Below, one piece after another: positions 33,220 to 45,200 of a DNA stretch of 64,000 bases. Both the position numbers and the translations under genes were made by a program. The first letter of the stretch is position 1, and each line of letters begins with the position of its first letter. The stretch is from positions 1 to 64,000 of the forward strand of contig NRSV01000109.1 of assembly GCA_002286855.1 (NCBI GenBank), in the 5' to 3' direction. The notes beneath the pieces are model-generated. The model was given only the letters and a program-made list of their open reading frames with translations. It was not told where the DNA came from and searched no databases. This stretch comes from Bipolaris cookei. Lineage: Eukaryota; Ascomycota; Dothideomycetes; Pleosporales; Pleosporaceae.

Positions 33220-36200
33220 TCATAAACTTCCTGCAACCTCTCCAAACCACTGCCTTAAAGCCCCAGCAAGCACACTTGGCAGCTCCCTCACATCCCTCAC
33301 GACCAAGTAATACCTGAATGGAAACTGTTCCATATACTTGTGCCTCACAATCTTGCCTTCAGGCGTGAAAATGACTGATTCCAAGTCTAGGATAGATGTC
33401 TTAGCTTGCTCCTTGACTGGCGCTGGCGGCTGCACTGCGGGATCATCAGACGGCTTTGGTACAGATACAGAGGGAGCTGCGGCCGAGCTATCGATGATAA
33501 TGAAGACAATCATTACGCGCTCTTCTTGGGCTTTACGGATAAGACGTTGAATCTCAACATGATTGTCGCAGATACCATCACTGACGATGAGCATCAATTG
33601 CCAGAGATCTTCACCCGCAGAGCTACTACCCTTCTGTCTGGCGTCTTTGAACAGCTCTAGACTCTTGTCAACCAGGCCTCTTACGTTTGTCTTCTTTGCG
33701 TCGAAGCCGAACTGCTCGAAAACTCGTACACCAGCTTCGGACGTAAAGGGCTTGTCGAAATCATGGGCGACATTAACTTCATCACCGAAACCAACAACAC
33801 TGACTTCACCAACTTCCAACATTGAAAGAGAGCGAGTGACGAGCGTTAAGGTTTTGAGTGCGAGATTGCTGACTCCGCTATCAGCCATACTGCCGCTGTT
33901 ATCGAGCGCAATCATGACTTGGTAGCTTCTCTTGCTTGGCATACTGCGTCGAAGCCAAATCTTATCTCTTTTATAGCCCGATGCGATGTATGGAATAATA
34001 CGCTTGAGATTGAGGCGCTTTCCGGTTCTGAAGTCACCGCGAAGCTTGGTAGCAAGGGTGGGTGCAAGAATGAGGCGGAGATGTTCGGTAAGCTGTTGAG
34101 AGAGCGAGTGCGTTGACGCCTCATGAGCGAGCCAGAGGCCGCGAGCAGACGTTGGGTCCATGGAAGATGGGTCAAGATGTGTTAGAGATAGCTGAGTCTC
34201 GATGTTATCAGAAGAAGTGGTTGATGCAACGTCATCGTCAAGCGAGATAGCATCGGCCATATTCTCATCATCATGTTCAGGCAGTGGGCGTTGCTCTCCA
34301 ACAAAGGCTTGCGGCTGGCCTTCCATTGCGTTGGACTGCGCTTGTTGTGCCTCCTGATCCTGATCATCCTGCGACTCGGCATCCTCCATATCAACATCCT
34401 TGTCAGCTCCCGTCAACTCATCATCGTTGTCTTCAGGCCGAACGGGCATCTCTTCCTTTTCCTCATTCATCGGTATTGCCATATCATGGTCCAAAGCCTT
34501 AGCCTGATTTTCGTTCGCGGTGCCCAGTGCTTGAGTATCGGCTTGTTGCTCCTCGTCTCCAATATGCTCAAAGTCCGCATCAGCCATATCAATCTCTTTG
34601 TCAATCTGCTGTGTCTGAGTTTCGTCCTTTTCCTTGGCATCCTGGATCTGCTTTTGCTGATTGTACCACTTTTCTAGTACATCACCTAGCTTCTTGAAAG
34701 ACTGCTTCTCGCGAGATTCTTCAGGTTGTTCGCCGTGACCACCGGCTTCTGGAGCTGTTGTCTCTCCAAGTTGGCCTTCTTCAGTCGTAGGTGCTTGTTG
34801 CTGTTCGGCAGAATCTCCTTCTTGGCCTTCATCTTGATTCGCAGCGCTAGCAGAAGTTTGTTCGTTCTTGTTCTTGTGTACCTCTTCATTTGCCTCGATA
34901 CCAGCGCCGGCCTCAGCATTCAAATCAACCTGGTCATTGTCTTTTGTGTCACGCTTTTCGTCTTCTGGAATGTTGTCATCCGGCAGTGGAGCCGCATCAT
35001 CGTCCATTGGCTCATTAACCTCTTCTTCTTGTTCGCCTTCAGGTTGATCTTCATCTTCGATGTGATCGGTTGTCTCCTTTTCTTCTTCAACCTCCTGTTC
35101 AGGGAGAACTTCATCATCCATAATATCAGGACGATCGGAATCAGCCTCAAGATCTGGTTGATCCTCAGGGAGATCATCATCAATATCCATGTCGCCAAGA
35201 TCGTCGTCGTTCTTGTCTTGGTCGTCTTGCCCATCCATGTTAAGATCTTCAGGGAGGTCCAGCGTCTCCTCTTCCTTTGCATTCGGGTCCATCAGCTCGG
35301 TCTCACCAGCGCCAACATTATCTTCCTGGTCTTCACCTTCCATTTCCATCTCTTCATCCTCTTGACCATCTTTCTTCTCTTCCTTCTCCTCCTCTTCGCC
35401 GTCTTCGCCGCTCTTTTCCTTTTCTTTCTGATCAGAAGCGACCTGTTCGTTCTGATCCTCTGTACCCACATCATCTTTTCCCTCCTTGTCTTTCACGTCC
35501 TCTTCTTTACTGCCATCATCCCACATCTTCTCATCGACAGCGCTAGGGCCAAGATCATCAACACTGCCAACTTCGCTCTGCGCATCGTCGTCTCCTTCTT
35601 CACCAGACTCATCGCTCTTCTCTTCTTTTTCCTCCACCTGTTCGCTCTTACCTTCCATCTCTTTGTCTCCCATGTCAACAGCATCTTCTTGTTCCTCGAT
35701 ACTGTCCTCTCTTTCACCTTTCTGCTCTTGCGCTAGATCGTCCAAATCTTCGTCATCTTCAATGTCTTTGGAAATATCTTCAGCACCTTCGCCCTCACCC
35801 AGACCGGTCCCAGACTCGAGCTTGTCATCTTTGCCCTTTTGGTTGTCGTCAGACTTTTCCGAAGGTTGACAAAAACCTTGCGTTCCAATCTGAATGAAAG
35901 ATTTTGATAAACGATGCAGCAGATTTGCTGTCGATGCATGCAGTGCATCGAAGCGCTTCAAGATAGATTTGTGACATGTCATGTACTGGTCTAGAATTGG
36001 CTTGACAGAAGAGAGCAAAGCTACCATAGATTTCAAATTGGCGTCCTCGTAGAGTAGCTGAATCTTGTCAAGTATCGTCATTAGACTTTTGCTGATTTGT
36101 GGTGCATGTAGGGAATTGAGAGCAGCAGAAAGTGCTTGTTCTTCCTTGACAAGCCAAGAAGCATCGTCCGTTGAAGCGGGGATGGTCTGCATCGCTATTT

Positions 36201-39200
36201 CGATGTCCTGCATTGATCCCAGAATAAGATCCAAAGACGAGAACACTTCTTTTACCTGAGCATCGAGTGAGGTGTGTGAGTTCTTTGGAATTTGAGAAAT
36301 GTCCATAGGAGGATGGCTGAACAGGAATGGTTCGATATGCCGAAGGATTGGTCTTATCATGTCGCTACCGGCATGCCATTCCTGGAAAGCGGTTCGGAGA
36401 TCCGCTAAGTGAGTATTGATGGACTTGCTCAAAGCTTCATGCGATTCAGATTGAAGATTAAGCGGTAGCTTTGGCAGTCGGTCACGCAAGTCTGCAAGCT
36501 CAGAGGTCTTTACAGCCTTCTCTCGCATCTGGCGGATCAGAAGGTTAATGTCGTTGGTCTTTCCAAGTTTTGCCTGCGAATTCACGATGTCTGTACCGGT
36601 TGTCAACATGGCAGAGAGCCATCGTAGCTGAATTTGAGTGAATGTGGCAGCTTTGAAACGTTCTTCGTGCACCCAAGTAATGTTTCCAAGATCCGGGTTA
36701 CTAAGCTCTGCAATCGTGGAAAGCGGAATACGGATCTGTTCGAGGCTTTGTACAGCTCTGCTTAGCATCATACGCTGTCTGAGAGATACATGTAGCAAAC
36801 CCTCCAAATATCCAATGCTTCTTGCCACATCGTTCGGAGTCAGGTCGCCAGAATGCTCCCTGGTGACTGCGCGGACTTGTGGCATGATGTTGAGAGCTTT
36901 GTGCAAATGGTACTCTGCTGCTTGTCCAATATCTTGGTCACACCTGACTAGCGGCATCGTTGAAAGAATCATCGAGAGCTCATTCTGCTTGACCAGTGTG
37001 TCTACACTCATATTAGAGTTGATACCCATTTGCCGCAGTTCCTTCATGGTATCGGCATAGAGTTTGCGTTTTTGTGTCTTAAGATGTTGAACAGATGCCT
37101 TGTTCTCTTCGGTAAGGGTGGTCGGCGTGGCCTTCTGAAGCTCAACAATAGTTGCCGAGATCTCACTGATGAACTCATTAATGTATGAAGCGCCGTCCAC
37201 AGAATCTGCCTTCGGTGTAGCAAGATTGCGCATCATGGACGTAGTGACGCCCAAGTTCTTGAAACGCGCTGGTCGCTCCATCCATCCTGGTACACCACTT
37301 TCGCAGATTTCAAGTGCTGCAGGGTTAGCGGCTGTGCTGACTGCCGTCAAGGAAACATCCTGCAAAGGGTAAGTTTCATCAGGGAAGCCCGCCCTTGTAA
37401 TGCTGGATACGGGTTGACTAAGTACCGCCCTGAACTTGCGGACTAGCTTGGTGAGTTTCTTGTGGTTCGTTTTTGCACTCTGCTTCAGCACCTCAATGTT
37501 CGTATCTTTCCAGCTGGCGAGCTTGATCACGTCTGCAATCTGTTTTTCCAGGCTTTGCCGGCCTTTAGCGATCGTTTCATGCACCGGCTTCTCGAGGCGC
37601 AAGTAGTAGGCGAGGAAATTGTCTAGCGACGTGTACACAGTTCGGAATGCATCTATGTCTTGCATACGCATAAACGCATGTTCACGAAGTTGTTGTAGGA
37701 GCTTGATGCGCTGTCCAAATTGGCCAAGAGTAGTTGTCTCAAAGAAACCCTCCAGTGACTTGAGTAGTTCTTTGGCATGAACTTGAAGGCTCTTGTCATC
37801 ATTAGTGCTTTCCGAAGCAGCAATGATCGTTTCATATGCCACGCAGAACCAACTCTTGGCGTCACTCCGATACTTTTCTTCTTCCATGTCGAACAGTCGT
37901 GCCCAGGTAGTGAGCTCAAGTTGTCGCCAACTGACAAGTAGTTTGGTCAGATCATCGTACAGGCCAGCAGCACTGTATTCTTTACTGGCGACAGTTTGCC
38001 ATTCATGCATGTAAGCGTGGAGTTTTTCGGCTTTGGTAATGAACTTAGCCACGGGATCAACATGTCGGAACTCAAGAGCTTCGTCGCACGTGCGTAGAAC
38101 GTCTGAGAGTGTGGCATGCTCTGACCACACATTCCGAATTTGACGATAACGAGACTGAATACGATGTATGAGCGCAATGAATCGCTTGGCCTCGAAAAGG
38201 TTAGAATCGAAGTAGAAGTTGTAATGTCCTCCCGCATGACTTGAAGACAAAGCATTAACCTTCTTATCCAGAGCAAGGTAGATAGCCGGGAGCGCATCTT
38301 TGTGCTTACTACTGTGGCCTCTACCATCTGAAATACGGTTGAGTTCAGCGGCGCACCACTCTAGCAAAGCTTTTATAGAGTCTGAAGCGTTTCTACCATT
38401 GACGAAAAGCTCGGAATGAATATCAGCAACTCGAATGGCATAATCTCGAGAATTTGATGGCAACATGGGCTGCTTGTCCTGTGATTCTTGATTCGCCTCG
38501 TAGTCGGGAAAGAGAGTTGGATCATTCTCATCTGTGTCATCGTCTAGCCCTCGGTACGTGTATAAGCTCGAATTCTTAGCTTCTTTCTCTTGATCACGGA
38601 GAAGTTTAGTCTTCCAATCGCCATACAGACTAGCGAACAGATCGTGCAGTAGATTCCTGGCTACAGGAAGAGCCAAAATTTGAGGGTCTGTGCTCTTAAG
38701 GAAGAGCATTGAGTGTAGAGTGTGCCACCTCAAGTCTACAACGTGGTTCGACTGACCCAAACCTGCCTCCATAGCTCGCAAGAGCAACTCTGACTTTTCT
38801 AAAGGTTGCGACTGTCCAAAGAAAGGGGTTCTCGATGTGATATACGAAATACTGTTTCCGGTAGCACTGTGCGATGTCCTCTCTATTTCCATCTGGCCAA
38901 GTATGAGACCGATCTGAAGGCATACAAGGAACCCAACTACAGTGTCTGTAATGTCGTCGTACGCTCGATAATTTTCAGTCAGGCGCTGCACAATTCGAAT
39001 GAGATTTTGCTGCAAGGTTTGGTCGCAAGCAGCTTCTCCCATTGACATGGAATGATTAAGGAGAGGCTGTATAGTACTGAGCAGGTTTGTGAATTCGCCT
39101 TGCAGGCTGTCAAGCTCGGATACAGCAGGACGGACAATTGCTGGTACTGGCGGTTCTTCACCCATGTTGTTGATAGTCTCCTCAATCTGCCGGATGTGAA

Positions 39201-42200
39201 GGCTAGTATCTTGGCCAGTGAAATCGATTTGGAATTGTCTCAAAGCACTTACTGCGTTCAACAGAGTATTCTTCTCGATGCTGAACATGTTTCGCTCGAT
39301 AGTCGGTCGTAGGGCAGGATCATGTGGATAATTAGGTACGTACAACTGGAGACCAAACAAACCCAGCTCTACCCAAGCAGCCGCATCTACAGCAGAAGCA
39401 GAAAATTTGAAGTAAGATTCTATACCGTGTTTCAGAGTTGATCGATATGTCTCGTGAATGTTGGTGTTGGAGAAGAATTCTATCCGGCTCTGGTCCACAA
39501 TTCGCAGGACTTCATTGGAATGAGATGCGATAAGTTGGTTGTAGATTTTGGTATAAAGATTCTTCAGGGCGTTGTTCTGGCCGTTGGTTATGCGATTCGC
39601 ATCCAATGACATCTGCTGCGATAGCACTTGGAGTTCCATCTCAAAACGGTCAAGCTGTGCGAGCTTTACATTATCTGCTCCATAGAGTTTCCCAATCACT
39701 GATGTATGGAATCGGTTCTGGATTACCATCGCATTTGCTGTTTGGCGCGTAAGGCCCAGGTAGCGGTAAGATTTCGTAAATTGCTCGGATGCACCCTGAC
39801 AATTTCCAGAAATGTTCTGAGAGAATTTTGTCGGTCTTCTGGCAAAGAGAGATGACTTGGCTCGTGTGGCTATAACAACAGCTGTGGGAAGTATGTCTTG
39901 CACGGCAGACTCGTCCTGACATGCGATATCCAAGAACTGGCATAGACCTTCGAACTCTTCCTCAAAGTAGGGTGTGATGAGCGTGCTGTCTTCTCCGATA
40001 CCTTGCTCAAGCTCTTGGATTGCGGCATTAAGTGCGGTGACAAGCTCCCGAGCATCTGCTTGATCTCTTCGAACTAGGTCCAGGGAACTGGCGATACGTT
40101 CGCGTATCTGAATCATTTCATCTACACGAAGAGTTGACTGCCACATAATAGCATCGAATCTATCAGCCAAAGCCTCTAGCTCAAGAACAGCTGCCAACTG
40201 TTGCTGATCCTTGGGTGTCGATGGCTTGAACACGCGCCAGATGCGTTCCATGCCTAATCCCGCCGTCAATTGGACATCGGATCCAAAAGCACCAACTTGC
40301 TTGAAGAGATTTGTAGAGAATGTTTGAATAAGAGGTAGCGATGAATCAGACTTGGGAATCGCAGACGCCAACATCTTGAGATATGTCTGGAACGTTGCGC
40401 GATCGAAGGTTGGAGCAGTGGCAAGTTCATGGAATGCCCAAAACATTCTTCTCAATGGCTTGAGGAATGCGAGATCGACTTGCTGGTCTTCTTGGATTGT
40501 TCTCCAAAATCCATCTATGAGCTTTATCAGTCCTTGGCAGTAAGCATGCAGAAAAGCAGGCAGCTTTTGCTTTTCCTTTCGCCGTTCAAACCGCGCAGAT
40601 GGTAGCTCTTGAACAGCTTTCTGCATGTTGCATAGGTCAAGCATGACTTCATAAATCGATGCACTGGTTAGGCTGAAGGCTTTGGATGCTTCCGTTTGAT
40701 TGGCAAAGAGCTCGTTCAGCAAAGGATGGAACGGAAGTAGTTGCACTAGTGTCCCAGTCGCAAGTCGGCCTAATAGCGGCTGTGAACGCGGTCCCCATGT
40801 ACCTGTAAGGAAATGCACAAGATTTGAAACTTTATCTTCCAGTTGAGCCGTCGGTCTAGCAAGGTCCAATCGCATGTCGTTATTGCTGGCAACACCATTA
40901 GTTTGACTTGATGCATTAGATACTAGCCCTTGCCGAACTTGGCTTGTGAAGCTCTTCAACAACTCGTTATCTTGCACAGTTAAACCCTCGAAATGCTGCT
41001 GCAGAGTCATAGAGAGGTGGTCCTGGTGGTCTTGAAAGCCGCGGAAGCGATAACTAGTTGAGTCGAGCGCGTATTGTACGACTGGTTTATGCACCACCTT
41101 TTTGTCTTGATCTGGCTCAAGCAGACATATCTCAATTGCTCTATTGCGCATAGCTCTGGAAAGCTCGCCGTACTTTGGATCCATGGTCATAAAGATGCGG
41201 AAGTTGGGATGTGGTTGCACAATGCGCGCCTCCCCGTCGGAAGTCGAATGTTCGTTTATAGAAAGATAACCGTTCGGTTCCAGTAAAGAGTTCAGTCGAT
41301 CCAGGACAGCACTTGAGCAGAGATTCGCGTTGTCAAGGACCAGCCATTTACCTTGCTCGAGTGCCTGAATGAGAATACCATCAACCCATTGGAAACGAGC
41401 GCCATCAATTTGCTCATTTGAAGCCTGAAGTGAGCTTTGTAAGTTCTGAGCCAGTGCAAGTCCTCCAGCACCGATACTTGAAAGCAGGTCGTGGATTGGG
41501 CGCAGATTTTCGGTAAGACGCATAATGGAACCTGCTTGAATGAATTCCAAAAGTTCGATGTAGGCTAGCTGAGGCTCCTGAGAGGCTGCAATGTGTCTCC
41601 GGACCGTTGCTTCGACCTTCTGGAGGCATTGATGTACTTCTCGCATAGGGTCAACCTGCTCATATCCACCGACAAGATCCATCGCATCTACATCTGCATT
41701 CATGGAGAAAGTAACAAGGTCAGTGCCAACATAACTTGCTAGCTGGTTTATTATGGTAGTTTTGCCTGAACCCGGCGAACCAACGAGGATGACTGGCCAG
41801 TTTTGCTTGACACTAACTATGAGAGCTTCCATGGGTCCGAGCTGAGAAACATGAAGTGGTGACACGGCATCTGAACAGGTGACAGCGAGATCTCGAGGAA
41901 GCAAGCCAAGGCCTATTTGAATGGCGCTCGGACTCAAGTTGTGGAAGAAGCTCATTCGAGAGTCATGAGCACCATATTGGCTTTCAAACAGCTTGAGCAG
42001 TCGATTGCGGTCGTTTTCTGCTCGAAATCGTTGCACAAAGATGATATCAAGGAAGTCTCGTGCAGACCCAGGAAAGTCAGTCCTAGCTAGGAGCTGAAGC
42101 CAACGCAGCGTATCTCGTAGATTGAATTCCCACGGGGCGCCAAGATTTCCAAAAGCGCGAAAATTAACTACTTGCTCGTCCAACTCAGCCACGAAGCGGA

Positions 42201-45200
42201 TTAGTTTGGTAACTTCTTGCTTTTCGATAGATGGGAAGATCTTTTGGCAGATAAGGATCAGGTCTTCGGCTCGGAAGACATCTGCGTATACCACTGTGAA
42301 TCGGTTGACGAAAGAAGCAGGCAGACCTTTGCGGCCGCCACCTTGGTGATGAGGGTTCTGTGCTGCAAAGACCCTGAAATCGGGATGCTTGTGGAATGTC
42401 TGGTCCAACTCGGAGATGTATACCTCACCACGATGGTCAAGTACAGCATTGAGACCTTCAAGTACCGATTGAGATGCCAGATTCATTTCATCAAGTAAGA
42501 CCCAATCGCCACTCTTCATGGCTTTGAGGAAAGGTGCATCGCGCCAGGCGAATGTTCCCGCAGCTCCGCCCTCTACTGGCACGTCGGAACCAAACAGATC
42601 CATCAAATCTGTCTGTTCAGACAGATTGAGTCGTGTCAACGGCTTTCCAATAGCTCTCGCAAGAGCGGTCACGAGCGTAGTTTTACCCACACCAGGATTT
42701 CCTTCCAGTAAGATTGGCTTCGGTAATTGGAGTGCACGTACGACTCGCATCGCATTGGACTGTGTCGTTGGAGCTTCAAGCGCAAAGGTAGATGCTTGCG
42801 ACGATGCTAACGAGGACTTTGCAATAGAGAAGGCACCTAGTTGGAAGACTTCGTCCGTGTTCACGATGTCGACAGGACCGTAGTACATGGGCGTGACGTC
42901 CATTCCCAGTAGTTGGCTGAGATGATCGAGGCATGCTCTTTTCTCCGCATTAATCGTTGATGCGGAGATTGCCAGAAGTCCTGCGGGATTGGCGCCAAGG
43001 GTATCAATAAAAACCATCGCAGCGCCATGTACAATGTTGAAAATCGGGTTGTGATAAGCAGAGTTGTTCACAAACGAAACCCATGCCAAAGTATCACGAA
43101 TGGATATGGAGTATGCGACCGAGGTATTGTACTTGTCGTTGAACCATTGCGAGAATGATACAATGACACCAGCATGGTTCACGAGTTCCGGCTTCAGCTT
43201 TGATCGTACTATTTCCAAAATGTCATCGAGGTCAGACATTGCCGGAACCCAGATTTCAGTAAAGCGGTTGCGAAGCGCCGGTGAGAGCTCTTTCTTGCCG
43301 TAATCTCCACCTGGATTCATGGTCGCAAGAAATTGGAAGCCGTCGTTTGCTGTGATCAAAGAGTTTGTAGGCCCCTTCTCGGCAAGTAGAATAGTGCGAG
43401 ATGGCTCCAAAACACTGTTCAAGCGTTCAAGAACAGAATCGTCAGCCAAAGAAATCTCATCTAGAAGGAAGTAGTGACCTTGCTTCATCGCATGCACTAA
43501 GCTACCATCCGACCATTCGAACAATGATCCAGCTTTGACTCGGTGCACTTGTATATCGTTTCGAGTCTCAGCCGGTATTGAATCAGGGTGACTCTTGACA
43601 ACACTGTCATACAGCGACAACAGGTCCTCGTATCCCATTGAGTGTGGATCATGTTGGAGGCTCTCGCTGGGAATGTTGGAAAGGCTTTCTAACACTTTCT
43701 CCTTGACCGATTCTTCGATGGTGGTTCGATTTCGGATAGGTCGCTGCGCACCAATTAAGTCACCCGTCTCGGTGTTCTGATGAGCGTTAACAACGTGAAG
43801 CTGGTTGTTGAACTGATCTGCAAGTAGCTGGCAGACTGTCGTCTTTCCACATCCTGTTTCTCCGATGAGCAAAACAGGCTCCTTGTTGCGAATCGCATAA
43901 GCAACAAGAACGGACAGCCTGCACATCGCGCGAGTCCACACGACATTGCTGTTGGAAGTCGAGACTCCCTCACCGAGGCCCTCAATATTTGACAGGCTAT
44001 CCAAACTGAATAGCTGGTTTTCGTCGATTGTCACTTTGGGGCCCTTCTCGCTCATCACAGTTTCCAAGATCTTCTTGACTGAAACACGTTCTTCTTCTTT
44101 ACGGACGCGTTCAGCAAGCAGCATGTATCCGTTGTTCGCAAGGTCTTGAATTGTGTCTGCTTTTCGTTGAGCCCATCTAAACAAATCTCGAAGTGTTGCA
44201 AAACTCTTTTGCTCAAAGATACGATTCTCTTGTCGGAGAGTGGATAGTTCTCGGTAAACTTTGACAATGCGTTTGCACCATGTCTCAGGAATCATGGTGC
44301 GGCGATGCAAGATCTCAGTAAGCTCTTCCACGGGTATATCGTCGAAATGCAATTCCAGAAAACGGTTACGGAAAGCGCGTGATAAGACCTTACGTCCACC
44401 ATAAAGGCCTGCTGGGTTTTGCGTAGCAAACAACATGAAGTCTTCGTGAGGCCGAATAATTTCCTGCGTTTCTGGAATCAATAGCTCACGGTTGTCGTCA
44501 AGAAGACGATTGAGTGCCTCGAGAACGTCGGTAGGTGCCAGGTTGAGTTCATCTAGAACGATCCAGTGGCCTTCCCGCAAAGCTCGTACAAGGATACCCT
44601 CCTGGAAAATGAGCTTACCATCGGCGCCAGAAACATACGAACCTAGATATTCTTGGAGGTCGGTATGTTCGTGATTGTTGATGCGAACAAATTTATTCCC
44701 AGATCGTTTGGCCAAATACTCAATCATACTCGTTTTACCCGAGGAGGTAGGGCCTTGTATCAGTACAGGATACTTCCGTGTCGAAGCCGCTCGAATGAGA
44801 TTGTTCATGTTTCGCTGCACAAACGGTGTGATAATGTAATGAGATTGTTCTTCGACTTGGTGTACACCTTGGCGAAGCCAGTAATGGCCCTGTTTCACGT
44901 ACCCTCTGCCATCTGATGGTTGTTGGAGAGGCTTGCCAAGTTCAGCTTTCATTGATGCTTTCTGGGGGAACAGATACTTGGTAATTAGAGGAGCAACCAG
45001 ATCCTCTGAAGCTTTGCCAAGAAACGTCAAGAAACTCATATGAAAGCCTTCGTATAGCGCTCGCCGGATACTGCATAGTGGCGAAATGTCTCGGGCGTAT
45101 GACAGGGTTCGTGTTAGAGTTCGCAAACTGAAATGAGCTTTCTGGTCTGCACCATCCACAAGCATATTTGCTTTGGCATGCCTCTGAATTTCAAGGTATA

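Noticed and set aside
34726..35736. 336-codon plus-strand open frame (Phe/Leu-rich)
   Set aside because: It is antisense to the Asp/Glu-rich codons of midasin; GAA/GAG/GAT read backwards gives Phe, Leu and Ile runs.
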